A DNA stretch of 64,000 nt from Paroedura picta (GCF_049243985.1 NC_135379.1:26361001-26425000), one strand, 5' to 3'; numbered from the stretch's first letter, positions 12,056 to 24,092 are shown. Translations and numbers: made by a program. Notes: generated by a model not told the origin, from the letters alone.

Positions 12056-13007
12056 AAAAATTCTCTGGCTGGAAATGGAGAGGGGAGGGCAGGTGAGAGG
12101 GCGGGACAATGCTCAAGAGCCTATTGCACATTTCCTCCTGCATATGCTCTTATCCCTCATTGGTAACTTCTTGTTCACTCTTGGGACCTGGGATAGAGGG
12201 TGGTAAATCCACTTTCCTTGATTTACTGTATCGCGCATTAAAAATGGCCAAAACGTGACCTGTTTACTGGACAGCCTAGGGATGTTCCCAACGTCATATG
12301 GAGGGGCCTCTATATGCCACCAACATTAAGAGGCTGTGCAGCTACATTTTCCTTGTGCAGAAGTTGTATAAATAATGTTGCAAAAGGAAAGGAGGCAGAA
12401 CGGTGCGTGGAAACCTATCTACCCCTCATAAAAGTTCTACCCCTAATTTAAGTTCTACCCCTAATAAAAGTCATCTCCAGAACTGAACCACTACACTACA
12501 GTCAGGGATTCTCAGCTTATATATTTTCTCCCTCCCCCCCCCCCACAAAACATGCCCAGTTTACCTAACTGTTAGCTGGTCCTCCTTTTCCCATGTTTTG
12601 GCACCAATAGCCAGTAACTCATAGGCAGGTAACCTGATGTTAAGGTTTTGCATTTCTTTATTGTAAGGACTGTTTTACTATTTCATTTTGCTTTTCTTGC
12701 TATTCAGTTTTCTCATTCTTTTGGAGCTCCAAATTGGTACCCTGATATATTCAGGCAGAAGATCCAAACGTAAATTGACCAAGTGATGTTGGGCCTTACA
12801 TATGAAAACAAAGTTTTGCACATTATAGGCCCTGAACTGTTACCTATTAGGTACCATTGTGGGATCATCTTTTTAGCTAATTGATAGAACACCTTTCTTT
12901 TTTCCAGCTGCATCAGTTTTCTCCCCCCCAAAATGAAGCTTTTAATGACCTTCCAAAGCAATTTGTTGGATCAGAAAATTGTTTGTGTTTGGGGAATAGG
13001 CAGATCT
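12056..13007. other. Unrecognised stretch
   Basis: No feature recognised. A C-run lies at about 12,533-12,544. Confidence 0.4.
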
Positions 13008-13019
13008 TAATTTTGGACT

Positions 13020-13300
13020 AGAGCCTCTTGTGGCGCAGAGTGGTAAGGCAGCCGTCTGAAAGCTTTGCCCATAAGGCTGGGAGTTCAATCCCAGCAGCCG
13101 GCTCAAGGTTGACTCAGCCTTCCATCCTTCCGAGGTCGGTAAAATGAGTACCCAGCTTGCTGGGGGGTAAACGGTCATGACTGGGGAAGGCACTGGCAAA
13201 CCACCCCGTATTGAGTCTGCCATGAAAACGCTAGAGGGCGTCACCCCAAGGGTCAGACATGACTCGGTGCTTGCACAGGGGATACCTTTACCTTTTTACC
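13020..13300 (+). mobile_element. Sauria SINE, full length
   Basis: Starts with the tRNA-like head GAGCCTCTTGTGGCGCAGAG, including an A-box-like TGGCGCAGAGTGG and a B-box-like GTTCAATCCC. The Sauria SINE body follows, with a Bov-B-related 3' end (ggtcagacatgactcggtgc) and a cctttacc-type tail. A 12-bp target duplication, TAATTTTGGACT, flanks it (13,008-13,019 and 13,301-13,312). Known biology: this SINE is mobilised by Bov-B LINEs, which are also present here. Confidence 0.93.
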
Positions 13301-13312
13301 TAATTTTGGACT

Positions 13313-16300
13313 GGGCCAAGCCATAGAATCGGTTTTTAATGGCAAATTGAATACTTGAGATATTAACAATCACCACTCAGATGGATCAAGACTTATAGCA
13401 CTGATAGCATCTGGCATGGATTCTCATACAAAAATTTATTTAGATTCTAAGCAATCAAAGTGGACTTATTAAAAGTTTGGTTTTTTCTCTAGTGCAGTTC
13501 TTGAAGTTTTGGAAACACTGATGGAATATTTACCTAAGCAAATTGGACTCAGCTCAAACAATTTCTATTAACGTCATGCACGATCAATTGTTGTAATCTC
13601 TATTGACTAGGAAACCAGGAGGTCAAGTGACTCTTTTGAAAACAGGTTCCATATGACACACAAACTAACAAGCAGTGACTTTGAGTCTTGTAAATAACTG
13701 CAGGCCGGGAGAAGATAGCATTTTCAGCTAGCAGTAAAATCCCTTTCAGGAATCAGGGTGACTAAAATTCTCCTCTTTGTTAGACCTTTGCCCCCCCCCC
13801 CCTCCAGTTAATGGGCCATACCATTGTATTCACCAAAAGAACATGCACATTGATTTGTGAACCACAATTGCTCCATCACCTCTTAAAATCTAATCACTGA
13901 CCCTGTACATCAAGGACAATAAGTGCTCCAGCTCACTTGATTAGGAGGTTGGTCATAAATTGTCAGGAAAGCCTATGATTCATCTCAGAGTTTATTATAT
14001 AGCTGAAACAGAATTTATCATTTCATAATACATTTGCCAATGTATTGTCTTTTATCAGTTGTCTGGTTGGATGATATTTTATTAAATATCACAGATTTCC
14101 ATTGGATAACACACAGTAAATTTTCAGTTTTAGCTGAATAAAAGATAACAAAAACACATGAATTTGTCTAGAAGATATAGATTTTTTTAAAAAAACAAAG
14201 AACTAACAAATTCCAAGTTTTTATTAACTAATCTATGTTGGCAACAATGTTTTGTTTTGTTTTTGTTTTTGTTTAGAAAAAATGAAGAATGGGTGCCCTA
14301 TTGTGTGAAATGGATAAGGTATTCTATTGAAATAGTTTTGAATGAATATTATTTTATTTGTTGATTATTTATTCAGATCCCAGGATAGTATAGTGACTAA
14401 TTTTTATTTGTGACAAATACATTGACTTTTTTGTACTGGTGATGCAATGAGTGCCATTTGTAGAGAGATTATGGGATTCTCCTAAAGCTTTTGAGAAGTT
14501 ATCTAGAAAGAGTTGGATTTTAAGATGCTTCCGCAACAATTTTTGTAAGGCATAGTGACTTCAATTTCATTCATTTTAATTATTTAAGTGATGTGCATTA
14601 TGTTTCGTCAAGAGAGGTAAAATATAAAGAATATTAATTTTTTGTTTATTAATATGAAGGATATTCCTCACTCCAAGGGGCTAGAAATTTTCCCTTCACC
14701 AGAAGTCCTGTGTCTGTTTAATTAGATCACTCCCAAATCCTATAAATTAGTCATTAATAAATGCTGAATTTTGATAAGAATCGTTCCCTTCAACATTCAT
14801 CAAAGTGGTCTTTAATAACATTAATGGCTGCAGATCAGTTAAATCAGCAGCATCTTTATGCAGGCCCAAATTGGGAAAATCTAGTGCAAACTGGTTCAGC
14901 AGGTAGTTCTGCACAAACTGAACAGACCAAGCAATCAGCTGACATTTCAAACATGATAAATTCAACAGCTGAACACGCTTGCAGTGAAATCAGTAGCATC
15001 CCTAAAGTAAAGTAACAAACAAAAGGAAGAAAATGCTTCAAGGCCCTGATCTGGGCTGGAGCCATAGAGGGGGCTTCATCATTTCCACAACTGAAATCAA
15101 TCCCCCTTCCAGTGCACTGGTTGGCCTTGGAAGAACAAAATGGCCAGACAAGTGCTCAATGCCAAGTTTATATATAGTCTTTTCAAGGCCAAAAACAATA
15201 CAGAGAAAAGTTGGCTTCCATTTGCAAAACTGTGTGGGGTGTAACAGGTACACACCATACACAGGAGAAGTCAAGAAATCAAATTATAAATAAATACAAA
15301 TAAAGAAATATTCCTTCTGTATTAAAAAAAAGCTTAAAAGGTCTGTTCATAGAGTTGAAAATAACTTGGTAAAAAAAAGTCCTGTCTCATCAATAGTCAT
15401 TTATTGTGTGAGTAGGTAGATGAAGCTTTCCATGGCACAGATGTAAATAAAATCACCTGGTAAATAGCACCCCTTTCAGCCTCTTCTTCAGGCCCGTTGA
15501 CAACCATATCTGCCTATGAATCTGATAATAGTTTAGTCGCATTCTTGGCAAATCATGACATCAATAGCTATTAGCTACAAACACTGAACATGGGAAATGT
15601 TGTGTCCCTCTGCTAATCAGACCCTGGAGACCACCAAGGGGATTGCCATGAATCACCTGTATGAGCTTCCAGGGTCATCTGGCTGATCATGCTTGGAGAC
15701 AGTAATGCTGGCCTCGCCTTTCCATGTTGCTCCCTTTGCCCCTGCACCTGTGCCACCATCTGATTCTTATTTCAATCTAGTAAGGGCAAGTGGAAAGTAA
15801 GAACACATCAACTGAAGTGCCCTGCTCTGACGTTGGGTTCCAAGAGAGAGAAAAAGATGACTTCAGAGAACAGCCCGCAGTTTTTAGGATCAGCTGCTCT
15901 TGCGGTTAACCAAGCTCTTTCCAGTTATTACTTATTCCTGCCAGTTTTTTCCCCCTTCAATAGACTATTTATTGCCAGATGTTGTGAAGAATGTAAAAGG
16001 GGGAAGGGGAAATAGCATTGTAGCAGACATGGAGACCAGATGTGTTACCATTTCGACTCCAAGCTGGATCAGGACACTGAAAGCACAGCTCACATATTCG
16101 ACTGGATGAGGTGAGAAATGTGAATGAGGAACTCAGCTGAATTTAGCAGGGAAAGCTGCTATGATAAACATTGTGGTTTCTTCGAAGCCTTCTCTGCCTT
16201 ACAAATGCCACTTTGCATGAAGAAAAGAGAGCAGCGATTGAAGCCAACGTGGATATACTGCAACTCTAACTTCACACTGAGGAATGATTTTAAAATATGG

Positions 16301-16728
16301 CTTGGAGCCTTTGGCCCCATTTAAAACATTTGTGTTCTAACACACACACAAAGCCAGCCAACACTAATCAGACTCTGTATAGCACATTGCCTTAGAGTTT
16401 TTTAAACAGCCTCATAATATGAATAGCTCTGAGATGCCAACAGGACAACTTGCAGGCTCAGGTGAGGGCCAAGAATGGCTCATCCGGACAGCTACTCCAG
16501 CCTTATTATGGCCACTGTGTCTATGCTGGCCTTAGGCCTTGGAATGGACTATGTCAGGGTGGTCCAGGACAGGAAGAGACAAGGCTGGTTTGAAAGTCTA
16601 AATCCCCCAATTCTGGTCCAGTCCTATGGCTCTCGTTATCCTTAACATCTCATACATATGAATGAGATTTTGCAGTTTACCTGATACCATTTTGTGGCCT
16701 GGCCCAATGTTAAGAAGGGAGGAATCAG
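13313..16728. other. Long unrecognised stretch
   Basis: No repeat family recognised in about 3.4 kb, making this one of the longest repeat-poor intervals here and a reasonable place to look for conserved non-coding elements. The open frame at 14,761-15,015 (84 codons, balanced composition) was considered as an exon and not accepted: it has no recognised domain and an overlapping antisense frame. Confidence 0.45.
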
Positions 16729-16736
16729 CCCTAAGT

Positions 16737-16936
16737 TAAGGTGACCAGATTTTAACATTGGTAAAGCGGGACCATTGATTAAAAATTTGGTTTATATGGA
16801 GCAACAAAAATTTTCATAGAATGCATATAACGCAAAAATAGTATTGTAACATATATTTTTTTTACTTGCAACGTAAGTACAATTTGCCAGGTCCCCCCAG
16901 ATTTCCCTCCAAAAGTGGGACAATCTGGTCACCTTA
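16737..16936. mobile_element. hAT MITE (TAAGGTGACC family), complete
   Basis: A 200-bp element with inverted termini TAAGGTGACCAGATT and the complement of TCTGGTCACCTTA. A perfect 8-bp target duplication CCCTAAGT lies at 16,729-16,736 and 16,937-16,944, which places it in hAT. It is in the opposite orientation to the 26,053 copy. No coding capacity. Confidence 0.9.
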
Positions 16937-17219
16937 CCCTAAGTTGCAACACCTGTTACTAATTTTTCTTGTTTTTCTTCTGTTTTTTTCTTCTATTGGA
17001 CCTTGCTCCATAAGGAAATGCTGACCTCTGTCACCGCTGAATCCAGTCCTTTCACAGCGTAGGAATGGATTGTTACAAATTCCATTATCCCCTTAAAAGG
17101 CAGCTGCAATTCTCTTCCGCATTCTTGCTGAAACAGAAGCCTGTGTGGAATTACCTGATAAAGCTCTGCAGCAGTCATCGACAGTATCTTTTTCCAATGA
17201 GGAAGATGAAACATTAGAG

Positions 17220-17357
17220 CAGGGGTAGTCAAACTGTGGCCCTCCAGATGTCCATGGACTACAATTCCCAGGAGCCCCCTGCCAGCGAACGCTGGCAGGG
17301 GGCTCCTGGGAATTGTAGTCCATGGACATCTGGAGGGCCGCAGTTTGACTACCCCTG
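17220..17357. mobile_element. Palindromic hAT MITE (CAGGGGTAGTC family), best copy
   Basis: A 138-bp near-perfect palindrome beginning CAGGGGTAGTCAAACTGTGG and ending with its complement, with an 8-bp target duplication CATTAGAG (17,212-17,219 and 17,358-17,365). Each arm carries ACTACAATTCCCAGGAGCC, which contains the core of the ZNF143/THAP11 binding motif. Five more copies lie in this window. Confidence 0.95.
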
Positions 17358-17365
17358 CATTAGAG

Positions 17366-18077
17366 GGTTCTTATCAAAAGTCAGAGGTTTTGAGTATTTG
17401 AATGGATCAGAAGGCTTGTTTCCTGTTCCACAAAATAGCAGATCTCAGATATCCACTTTAAAGGTCTTTTGGAATGCACAGTTCATTTCCTGCAGACAGG
17501 AGCTGTAGGTTTCATATAGTGTTGCAATAACTCATCCAAAATATCAGTTCAGCTGCCTTAAACCAAGTGAGTGATTCGGAGGGAGTTAAGCATCTTTAAT
17601 TCCCATTGTTACCACCTGCAAAGATGTGCTTAACTTTGCCCTCGAAACCAATGTGAATAATAATGCTTGACTTAAGCTGGATCATGCTGAACATTCTACA
17701 GAAATGCTATTTTTCCTGTAGGTGCCACAGGAACCATAAAAGTACTGATTTTGAAGCCCTGCATAAATGTGGCAGTCCACATGATCATTTTTCTTGAATT
17801 AATGCCTAAACTTTATGTCAGCAAAACTATTAGATCCAACCTCCAAGCAAGAGGTGTGGCATTCTATCAGCTGTATCAGTAGCTACAGTGAAAACTATGT
17901 TGTATTATATACACTAGCAATGTGTATACTATAAAGCAGGTAAATTGGGGATAGATTTTGGACAATCATCTGGAAGTTCTAGGGTTAATAGAGCCCTATC
18001 TGTGATTTGTCAGATTCCCAGCAATGGCTTTAAAACCATCACTTGACTTTAAAGAAATCACTACAGTTTTATTTTTA
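17366..18077. other. Unrecognised stretch
   Basis: No feature recognised. Confidence 0.4.
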
Positions 18078-18444
18078 CAGTGGTCCCCAACCTTTTTATC
18101 ACCAGGGACCGGTCAACGCTTGACAATTTTACTGAGGCCCAGGGGGGGTAGTCTTTTGCCGAAGGACGTTGCCGCCACCTGAGCCCCTGCTCCATTTGCT
18201 TCTTCCCCCGGGGCCCCTGACTTCCCGCTGCCTGCTGAGGGGCACTGCCAGCAGCAGCTGCACAGTGCCATGCCGAGAGGGAGCCCCAGCCATGGCAGCC
18301 GCTGGAGAGCACCAAAGGTGAGCCGGCGGCAGAGTGGCAGGGCAGCCCCCGAGGAGGAGGGCGTGCAGGAGCCGCAGCCCGGTACCGACTGATCTACGGA
18401 CCGGGACTGGTCCCAGTCCCCAGACTGGGGGTTGAGGACCACTG
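18078..18444. mobile_element. hAT-Charlie-type MITE resembling MER30
   Basis: Left end CAGTGGTCCCCAACCTTTTT and right end (complement CAGTGGTCCTCAACCCCCAG) form the usual MER30-like hAT termini, with 'gggaccgg' subterminal blocks on both sides. The 367-bp interior is GC-rich and has no transposase. No matching 8-bp duplication remains (tattttta left, atgtagcc right), so the copy is old or its edge has changed. The overlapping minus-strand frames come from the GC-rich interior. Confidence 0.85.
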
Positions 18445-19442
18445 ATGTAGCCAACAGAGCTTTCAGAAGTACAGCCATTTAAAACAAAATATGAGAATCT
18501 GCATGTTTTATAAAGTTCTTTCAGAATCCAGAATCTAGTCTCAATGGCTACATTCCAAAAGAGAGCAACTTTTTAAATCATCCGAAATTTAAATGGAGGC
18601 TGCCCAGAGTGAGGCAGCCTACTATCCTTACAAATTTCATCCCAATTGGCTGGATGACAAAAAATAATAATAATGTGAGAGAAATGGCAGTGGCAGTACC
18701 TTAACAGGAATACGATTATGGCTCCAAACACAACACAGCAACATCAAAGAGTCCAAACTTTTCTAAAAGACAAAATGAGCCAACTCCAAAGAAAATGTTT
18801 GCAAACATTTCTAGTTTCCAAAAGATATCACCATTCCGATTTGTCTAGAGTGCATTTGGATAGCAATCTTTCTATTGGCAGATTTACCATCTGTTCTTTG
18901 TTTCCAAGCACAGACATGTGTTCCTGTTTATTCACTATGTGCCACCAGTTTACTACAACAAATTTAGTGAAGTGGAAATCAGGTCAAGGTGAAGTTTATT
19001 TCATGTGCTTATCTTCCTGTTCATTTGCATAGCTTCTCACCTGCCAGTCACATTCGTTTAGAATAGGAAGCCAAAGTCTGGCTTGTTGATTATGGAATGT
19101 TGTTAGACTACTTCATTCCATTCATTGATCTACAAATATTTCTAGGTTTAGAGTAAAATATATTCACAAATGTATTTGTATGTGCACTTGTAGAACATCC
19201 TTGAAGGTTTCTTAAAATTAGCTTCCAAGCCAGCATCCGGGAACAAATGTCACCAGGGATTTTCCCTTTCCATCCAGACAATGGGACACCTGTTCTGAAA
19301 AGCCCAGTGAGACTCAATTTCTGATGGATTTACCTTCCTTTCAAAGTTTTGCTACCTTTGAATGATAACTAGTTCATTCCAGACTCCCTGTCAAACTATG
19401 CCTTCTCTATCTTCTTTAGTATGTGTTACCTGACAACAAATG
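18445..19442. other. Unrecognised stretch
   Basis: No feature recognised beyond a short (AAT)n run near 18,663. Confidence 0.4.
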
Positions 19443-20270
19443 AATATTTATTTATTTTTATTGTTTATACTTATAGATCACCACTTCCAGCCAGTTGGCT
19501 CACGGTGGCTAGCAACATATAAAATAAATGATAAAACCTCACTGTAACCCCTCCTAACCCAACCATGCCAATCAGCCCTACCACCCTCCCCAGACCACTG
19601 AATGGCTCCAGCACAGTGAACTAACCTTTGCTTGAAGACTGCCATGCTGGAAAGACCGGAAGAGGGGCAAATCTCCCCTCTCCATCCACCAGGGCTCAAC
19701 CAAATACCTGGTGGAAGAGCTCTATGATGGAGGCCCTGAAGTACTTATTTAGCTCTATCAGAGCCTTCAGCTCTTCCGGGAGCTCATTCCAACAAGCAAG
19801 GGCCAGGCAAATCTCACGGAGGCCAGGGATCTCCAATCTGTTGGCAGTTGCTCTGAGCAGGGCACAGGTGGTTAAATTGTCCCTCAGGTACACTGGGCCC
19901 AGACCTCATAAGGCCTTGAAGATCAATACCAGCACCTTAAACTGGACCCAGTATACAACTGGCAACCAATGCAACTGCCTCAGCATGGGCTGGATATGTG
20001 TCCTCCAGGATGACCTGGCGAGGACCCTAGCAGCTGCATTTTGCACCAGCTGTAGTTTACGGGTCAAGGCCCATGTAGAATGAATAACAGAAATCCAGTC
20101 TGAAGGATGACTGTTGCTTGGATCACTGTGGCAAGTTGTTCTTGGGACAGATAAGGCACTAGTAGTTTTGCTTGACTAAGATGGTAAAATGTCAGCTGAG
20201 CTACTCTAGTGATCTGGGTCTCCGTAGTCAGAGAGGAATCCAGCATCATCCCCAGATTCCCGGCCATGTG
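19443..20270 (-). mobile_element. L2-like LINE, 3' end with ORF2 C-terminus
   Basis: On the minus strand the sequence translates, with frame changes, into the C-terminal part of an L2/CR1-type ORF2. At 20,267-20,064 there is NLGMMLDSSLTTETQITRVA followed by FYHLSQAKLLVPYLSQEQLA. Further on come HWLPV, FKVLVLIFKAL and GPVYLRDNL, then WNELPEELKAL. The 3' UTR ends in an A/T-rich ataaataaatatt tail at 19,443. The reading frame is broken several times, so this is a 5'-truncated dead copy. It ends just before the region invaded by Bov-B. Confidence 0.8.
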
Positions 20271-20532
20271 TGATTTTTGATCGCTCCAAAATCAGGAACA
20301 AACAACTTGAGGCTCCTTTTTTTAGCCATTATTTAGAAGCTGGCCACAATGAAAATGATATCAAGTTCCTGAAATTTGGGTTTACAAACTGTACCCCTTT
20401 AACAGACTGGACATTAAGACTCAACTCCTACAAAAGAAGCATTTTTTTATATACAAGTTGCAGACATTATCACCTTCTGGTTTAAATTCAGTTTGGGACC
20501 TTGGATGTTTTAAATACATGTACTGACTGGTT

Positions 20533-21863
20533 ATTCCAATCCCAAAGAAGGGCAATGCCAAAGAATGTTCAAACTACCGCACCATTGCACTAATTTCTCA
20601 TGCTAGCAAAGTTATGCTCAAAATCCTACAAGCTAGGCTCCAGCAATATGTGGACCGAGAACTTCCAGAAGTACAGGCAGGATTTCGAAGAGGCAGAGGA
20701 ACTAGAGATCAAATTGCCAACATACGCTGGATCATGGAGAAAGCTAGGGAGTACCAGAAGAACGTCTACTTCTGCTTCATTGACTATGCTAAAGCCTTTG
20801 ATTGTGTGGAGCACAACAAATTGTGGCAAGTTCTTAAAGAGATGGGAATACCAGAGCATCTTATTTGTCTCTTGAGAAATTTATATGCAGGTCAAGAAGC
20901 AACAGTGAGAACTGAACATGGAATCACTGACTGGTTCAAAATTGAGAAAGGAGTTCGGCAAGGCTGTATACTGTCGCCTTGCCTATTTAACTTGTATGCA
21001 GAGCACATCATGAGAAATGCGGGATTAGAGGAGTCACAAATTGGGATCAAGATTGCAGGGAGAAATATCAACAACCTCAGATATGCAGATGATACCACTC
21101 TAATGGCAGAAAGTGAAGAGGAACTAAAGAGCCTGTTGATGCGGGTGAAGGAGGAGAGTGCGAAAGTTGGCTTGAAACTCAACATCAAGAAAACAAAGAT
21201 CTTGGCATCCGGCCCTCTCAATTCCTGGCAAATAGAAGGGGAAGAAATGGAGATAGTGACAGATTTTATTTTCCTGGGCTCCAAGATCACTGCAGATGGG
21301 GACTGCAGCAAAGAAATTAAAAGACGCTTGCTCCTGGGGAGGAAAGCTATGGCAAATCTAGACAGCATCCTAAAAAGCAGAGACATCACCCTGCCAACAA
21401 AAGTGCGTTTAGTCAAGGCTATGGTCTTCCCAGTTGCAATGTATGGCTGCGAAAGTTGGACCATAAGGAAGGCCGAGCGTCAAAGAATTGAGGCTTTTGA
21501 ACTCTGGTGCTGGAGAAGACTCTTGCGAGTCCCTTGGACTGCAAGGCGAACAAACTGGTCAGTCCTAGAGGAGATCAGCCCTGACTGCTCTTTAGAAGGC
21601 CAGATCCTGAAGATGAAACTCAAATATTTTGGCCACCTCATGAGAAGGAAGGACTCCCTGGAGAAGAGCCTAATGCTGGGAGCGATCGAGGGCAAAAGAA
21701 GAAGGGGACGACAGAGAATGAGGTGGCTGGATGGAGTCACTGAAGCAGTAGGTGCAAACTTAAATGGACTCCGGGGAATGGTAGAGGACAGGAAGGCCTG
21801 GAGGATCATTGTCCATGGGGTCGCGATGGGTCGGACACGACTTCGCACATAACAACAACAACA
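20533..21863 (+). mobile_element. Bov-B (RTE) LINE, 1.33-kb 5'-truncated young copy
   Basis: An insertion bounded by an exact 11-bp target duplication, ACTGACTGGTT, at 20,522-20,532 and 21,864-21,874. It begins inside the reverse transcriptase domain (frame reads IPIPKKGNAKECSNYRTIAL from 20,533) and runs through the natural stop to an (AAC)n tail. A full Bov-B element is about 3.2 kb, so the endonuclease and N-terminal RT parts are absent and the copy cannot move by itself. The open frame and identical target duplications point to a recent insertion. Confidence 0.95.
20614..21852 (+). CDS. Bov-B LINE ORF2, C-terminal reverse transcriptase fragment
   Basis: The protein is the C-terminal part of the Bov-B ORF2 polyprotein, which nicks DNA and reverse-transcribes its own RNA (and Sauria SINE RNA) at the target. 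It has no host role. From this first ATG it is 412 residues; the frame is open upstream to about 20,533, so the true protein began in sequence lost by 5' truncation. Visible RT motifs: FIDYAKAFD (residues 55-63, catalytic aspartates of palm block A), GVRQGCILSP (113-122) and YADD (157-160, catalytic box). The C-terminus includes CESWTIRKAE, KYFGHLMRRKD and a basic GKRRRGRQRMRW segment, ending GRTRLRT at the usual Bov-B stop. The frame has no stop or frameshift over 1.3 kb, unlike the L2-like LINE beside it. No promoter accompanies it, so expression is unlikely. Identification is by clear family motifs. Confidence 0.9.
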   Translation: MLKILQARLQQYVDRELPEVQAGFRRGRGTRDQIANIRWIMEKAREYQKNVYFCFIDYAKAFDCVEHNKLWQVLKEMGIPEHLICLLRNLYAGQEATVRTEHGITDWFKIEKGVRQGCILSPCLFNLYAEHIMRNAGLEESQIGIKIAGRNINNLRYADDTTLMAESEEELKSLLMRVKEESAKVGLKLNIKKTKILASGPLNSWQIEGEEMEIVTDFIFLGSKITADGDCSKEIKRRLLLGRKAMANLDSILKSRDITLPTKVRLVKAMVFPVAMYGCESWTIRKAERQRIEAFELWCWRRLLRVPWTARRTNWSVLEEISPDCSLEGQILKMKLKYFGHLMRRKDSLEKSLMLGAIEGKRRRGRQRMRWLDGVTEAVGANLNGLRGMVEDRKAWRIIVHGVAMGRTRLRT

Positions 21864-21874
21864 ACTGACTGGTT

Positions 21875-22125
21875 TTCTCTTTTTTGTAGGACTCTGCATT
21901 AATGAACTGTCCCTTTAAAATTTTATATAAGCTTTTTGCTTTAAGAAACAGAGCTCTTCCTGCACTGTTTACACATGACTGCCTATCTGCTTGCTAGTGA
22001 AACTTGAAAATTGGTATTGTAGTTTGAACAGCATGAGCAATTGCCACTGCATGTTCCCAGATACAGAGAGAACTAGAGCATTGGCCAATTCTGTTTCTTT
22101 TTGTCCATTTGTGAGATTTGTAATC
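21875..22125. other. Unrecognised short stretch
   Basis: Sequence between the Bov-B target duplication and the next MITE. No feature seen. Confidence 0.4.
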
Positions 22126-22133
22126 TCTTTGAG

Positions 22134-22221
22134 CAGGGGTAGTCAAACTGCGAATGCTGGCAGGGGCTTCTGGGAATTGTAGTCCATGGACATCTGGAGG
22201 GCCACAGTTTGACTACCCCTG
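22134..22221. mobile_element. Palindromic hAT MITE (CAGGGGTAGTC family), internally deleted
   Basis: An 88-bp copy with perfect 8-bp target duplication TCTTTGAG (22,126-22,133 and 22,222-22,229). Most of the left arm is missing, so only one ACTACAATTCCCA-type motif remains (reverse orientation, GGGAATTGTAGT). Confidence 0.92.
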
Positions 22222-22739
22222 TCTTTGAGGGAGTAATTTAATATCATTAAATTTCTTCTCCATTTCTTCAGACTTTTTGCAAATGGTGTAATATTCATTC
22301 ACTTTTTAATTTTGAAACAGATTGTATTACATACTGATGAAGTATGTTGAAACAAGGGCAACTCACCGGGACCTGTTTGTTCAGTATTGTATTGTTGAAC
22401 TTTGGTACACTCCAGTTTGGAGGTTTTTTTTCAGGAAACAGTTTATTGAACCTGCACAGCTTCATTTGTTTACTTGTGGAGACTAGGAAGACAGAAGTTT
22501 GCATATTTTTTTACTGGGCTTACCTAACTACGTGAAATGTGTGTAAAAATATTGTTTGTGAGCAATCTGGATAGCCCTGTAAGTAGATATATGAACTTTA
22601 TCCAGTTCTTTGTATAAGTGACTGATGTTTGTGCTGTCCTTATTATGATGCATTGTATTGGATATCTTTTGTATAACTTCGACTTTTAGAATTCTATCAA
22701 AGGTATAGAATCTGTTCCACTTAATATTTCTGGTGAGGC

Positions 22740-23077
22740 CTTGGAGGAGGAAAATGTCTCATGGCTTAAACACCCACTCAGGGTGGATGTCCCACCCCTG
22801 AGTGCCTCCTCTTCCAACCAGCTTTCCTGTCTGTTTAGGAGCCAGCCAATTGCCTTCCATCCCCCATCCCTGACCACCCCCTCCTCCTTCCACTTTCATC
22901 TGAGGCTTGGAGGCTGCAGATCCCTGCTACATGAGAGCTGCCCCTGTTGGTGAGTTCCATAACACCTGCCTGCAGCTCTTCCAGGTCCTGGGGGGAGGGG
23001 GGCATCCACATTCTTCCACTCCACCCCCCTAATCTAGAGCCTGTTGTATTCCTGAATGCAATGGGCTTGGTCCCTAG
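22740..23077 (+). mobile_element. Helitron H2, 3' end
   Basis: At 23,039-23,066 a 28-nt hairpin, with left stem GCCTGTTGTATTC and right stem GAATGCAATGGGC, is followed by TTGGTCCCTAG and then T. This is the Helitron 3' layout: hairpin, a few nt, CTRR, inserted before T. The stem sequence closely resembles the minus-strand Helitron ends at 45,040 and 61,041. The upstream 300 bp is GC-rich with small hairpins. The 5' TC end could not be placed, so the start is only a guess. Confidence 0.55.
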
Positions 23078-23796
23078 TTATTTCATAAGGTTGTATTAGT
23101 GGACATTAAAGCTTTATGATGGATATACTAAATGGGGCAATGTGGGATTTGTTTTATCAACAGTGGAGTTGGAAAATGTGCAGCAAGAATACCACAAACA
23201 TTGTATCACAATCCAATAGCCAACAGTGATATAATAACTTGGTTGTCGCATAGCTGTGACAATGTCATTTAAATTTCAAATTGGTGAGAGAAAGCCCTTG
23301 TGATAGAACAATTAGCTTGTGAGGAGGGAAATCGGTTACTGGATTACACTAAGTAGCTGATCTGCTGTAGTTCTGCCAAAGGCCACTCTGGACTCCAATT
23401 ATTTTCTCTGTCAAAAACTGTTCAACTGTGCAAATGTCCAGACCCTAAGAAATAGCTTTGATATTCTGTCTTGTTTTTTTTATCTGGATGCCATTGGGCT
23501 TTTAGATAATAACAATTTAATTTTTTTCTAGCATCTATATATGTACTTGAAGTCAACAGATGCTTTTTAAGCCAGCTGAACTGAAATACCAGCTTTAATT
23601 GCCAGAGAACATAGTGATGTGCCATTCTCACTAAACTGATAGTGTTCTCCTCTGATGGGGATGGAGCACTCAGTTCTGTCCTGCCTGGGAGGAACTCTCT
23701 ATATCTGATCTAATGATAGGAAATCTCTCATGGCTCTGGAACTTTTATGATCCCAAGAATCCCATATAGCATCCAATTTCACTCTAGGGAGATATT
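23078..23796. other. Unrecognised stretch
   Basis: No feature recognised. Confidence 0.4.
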
Positions 23797-24092
23797 TGTT
23801 AGCTGCGAAGTCGTGTCCGACCCATCGCGACCCCATGGACAATGATCCTCCAGGCCTTCCTGTCCTCTACCATTCCCCGGAGTCCAGTTATATTCACACC
23901 AACTGCTTCAGTGACTCCATCCAGCCATCTCATTCTCTGTCGTCCCCTTCTTCTTTTGCCCTCGATCGCTCCCAGCATTAGGCTCTTCTCCAGGTAGTCC
24001 TTCCTTCTCATGAGGTGGCCAAAGTATTTGAGTTTCATATTCAGGATCTGGCCTTCTGAGGAACAGTCAGGGCTTATCTCTGCTAGGACTCT
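23797..24092 (-). mobile_element. Bov-B LINE 3' end
   Basis: Minus-strand translation gives KYFGHLMRRKD, GKRRRGRQRMRW and GMVEDRKAWR, ending GRTRLRS. The left edge is the 3' tail side, but its (AAC)n tail is reduced to about one unit (tgttag). The right end, near 24,092, is where homology to the 20,533 copy ceases. Confidence 0.88.

Noticed and set aside
13020-13110. tRNA-like A and B boxes, considered as a tRNA gene
   Set aside because: They are the head of a Sauria SINE with a full SINE body, Bov-B-like tail and target duplication. No cloverleaf with an anticodon arm is needed or seen.
14761-15015. 84-codon open frame with balanced amino-acid composition, considered as a host exon
   Set aside because: No recognised domain, no clear splice signals tied to it, and an open antisense frame (14,747-14,965) over the same bases. 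A codon-conservation test across lizards would decide; I cannot run it.
18070-18452. Search for an 8-bp duplication around the MER30-like element
   Set aside because: Flanks tattttta and atgtagcc do not match, so no duplication is claimed.
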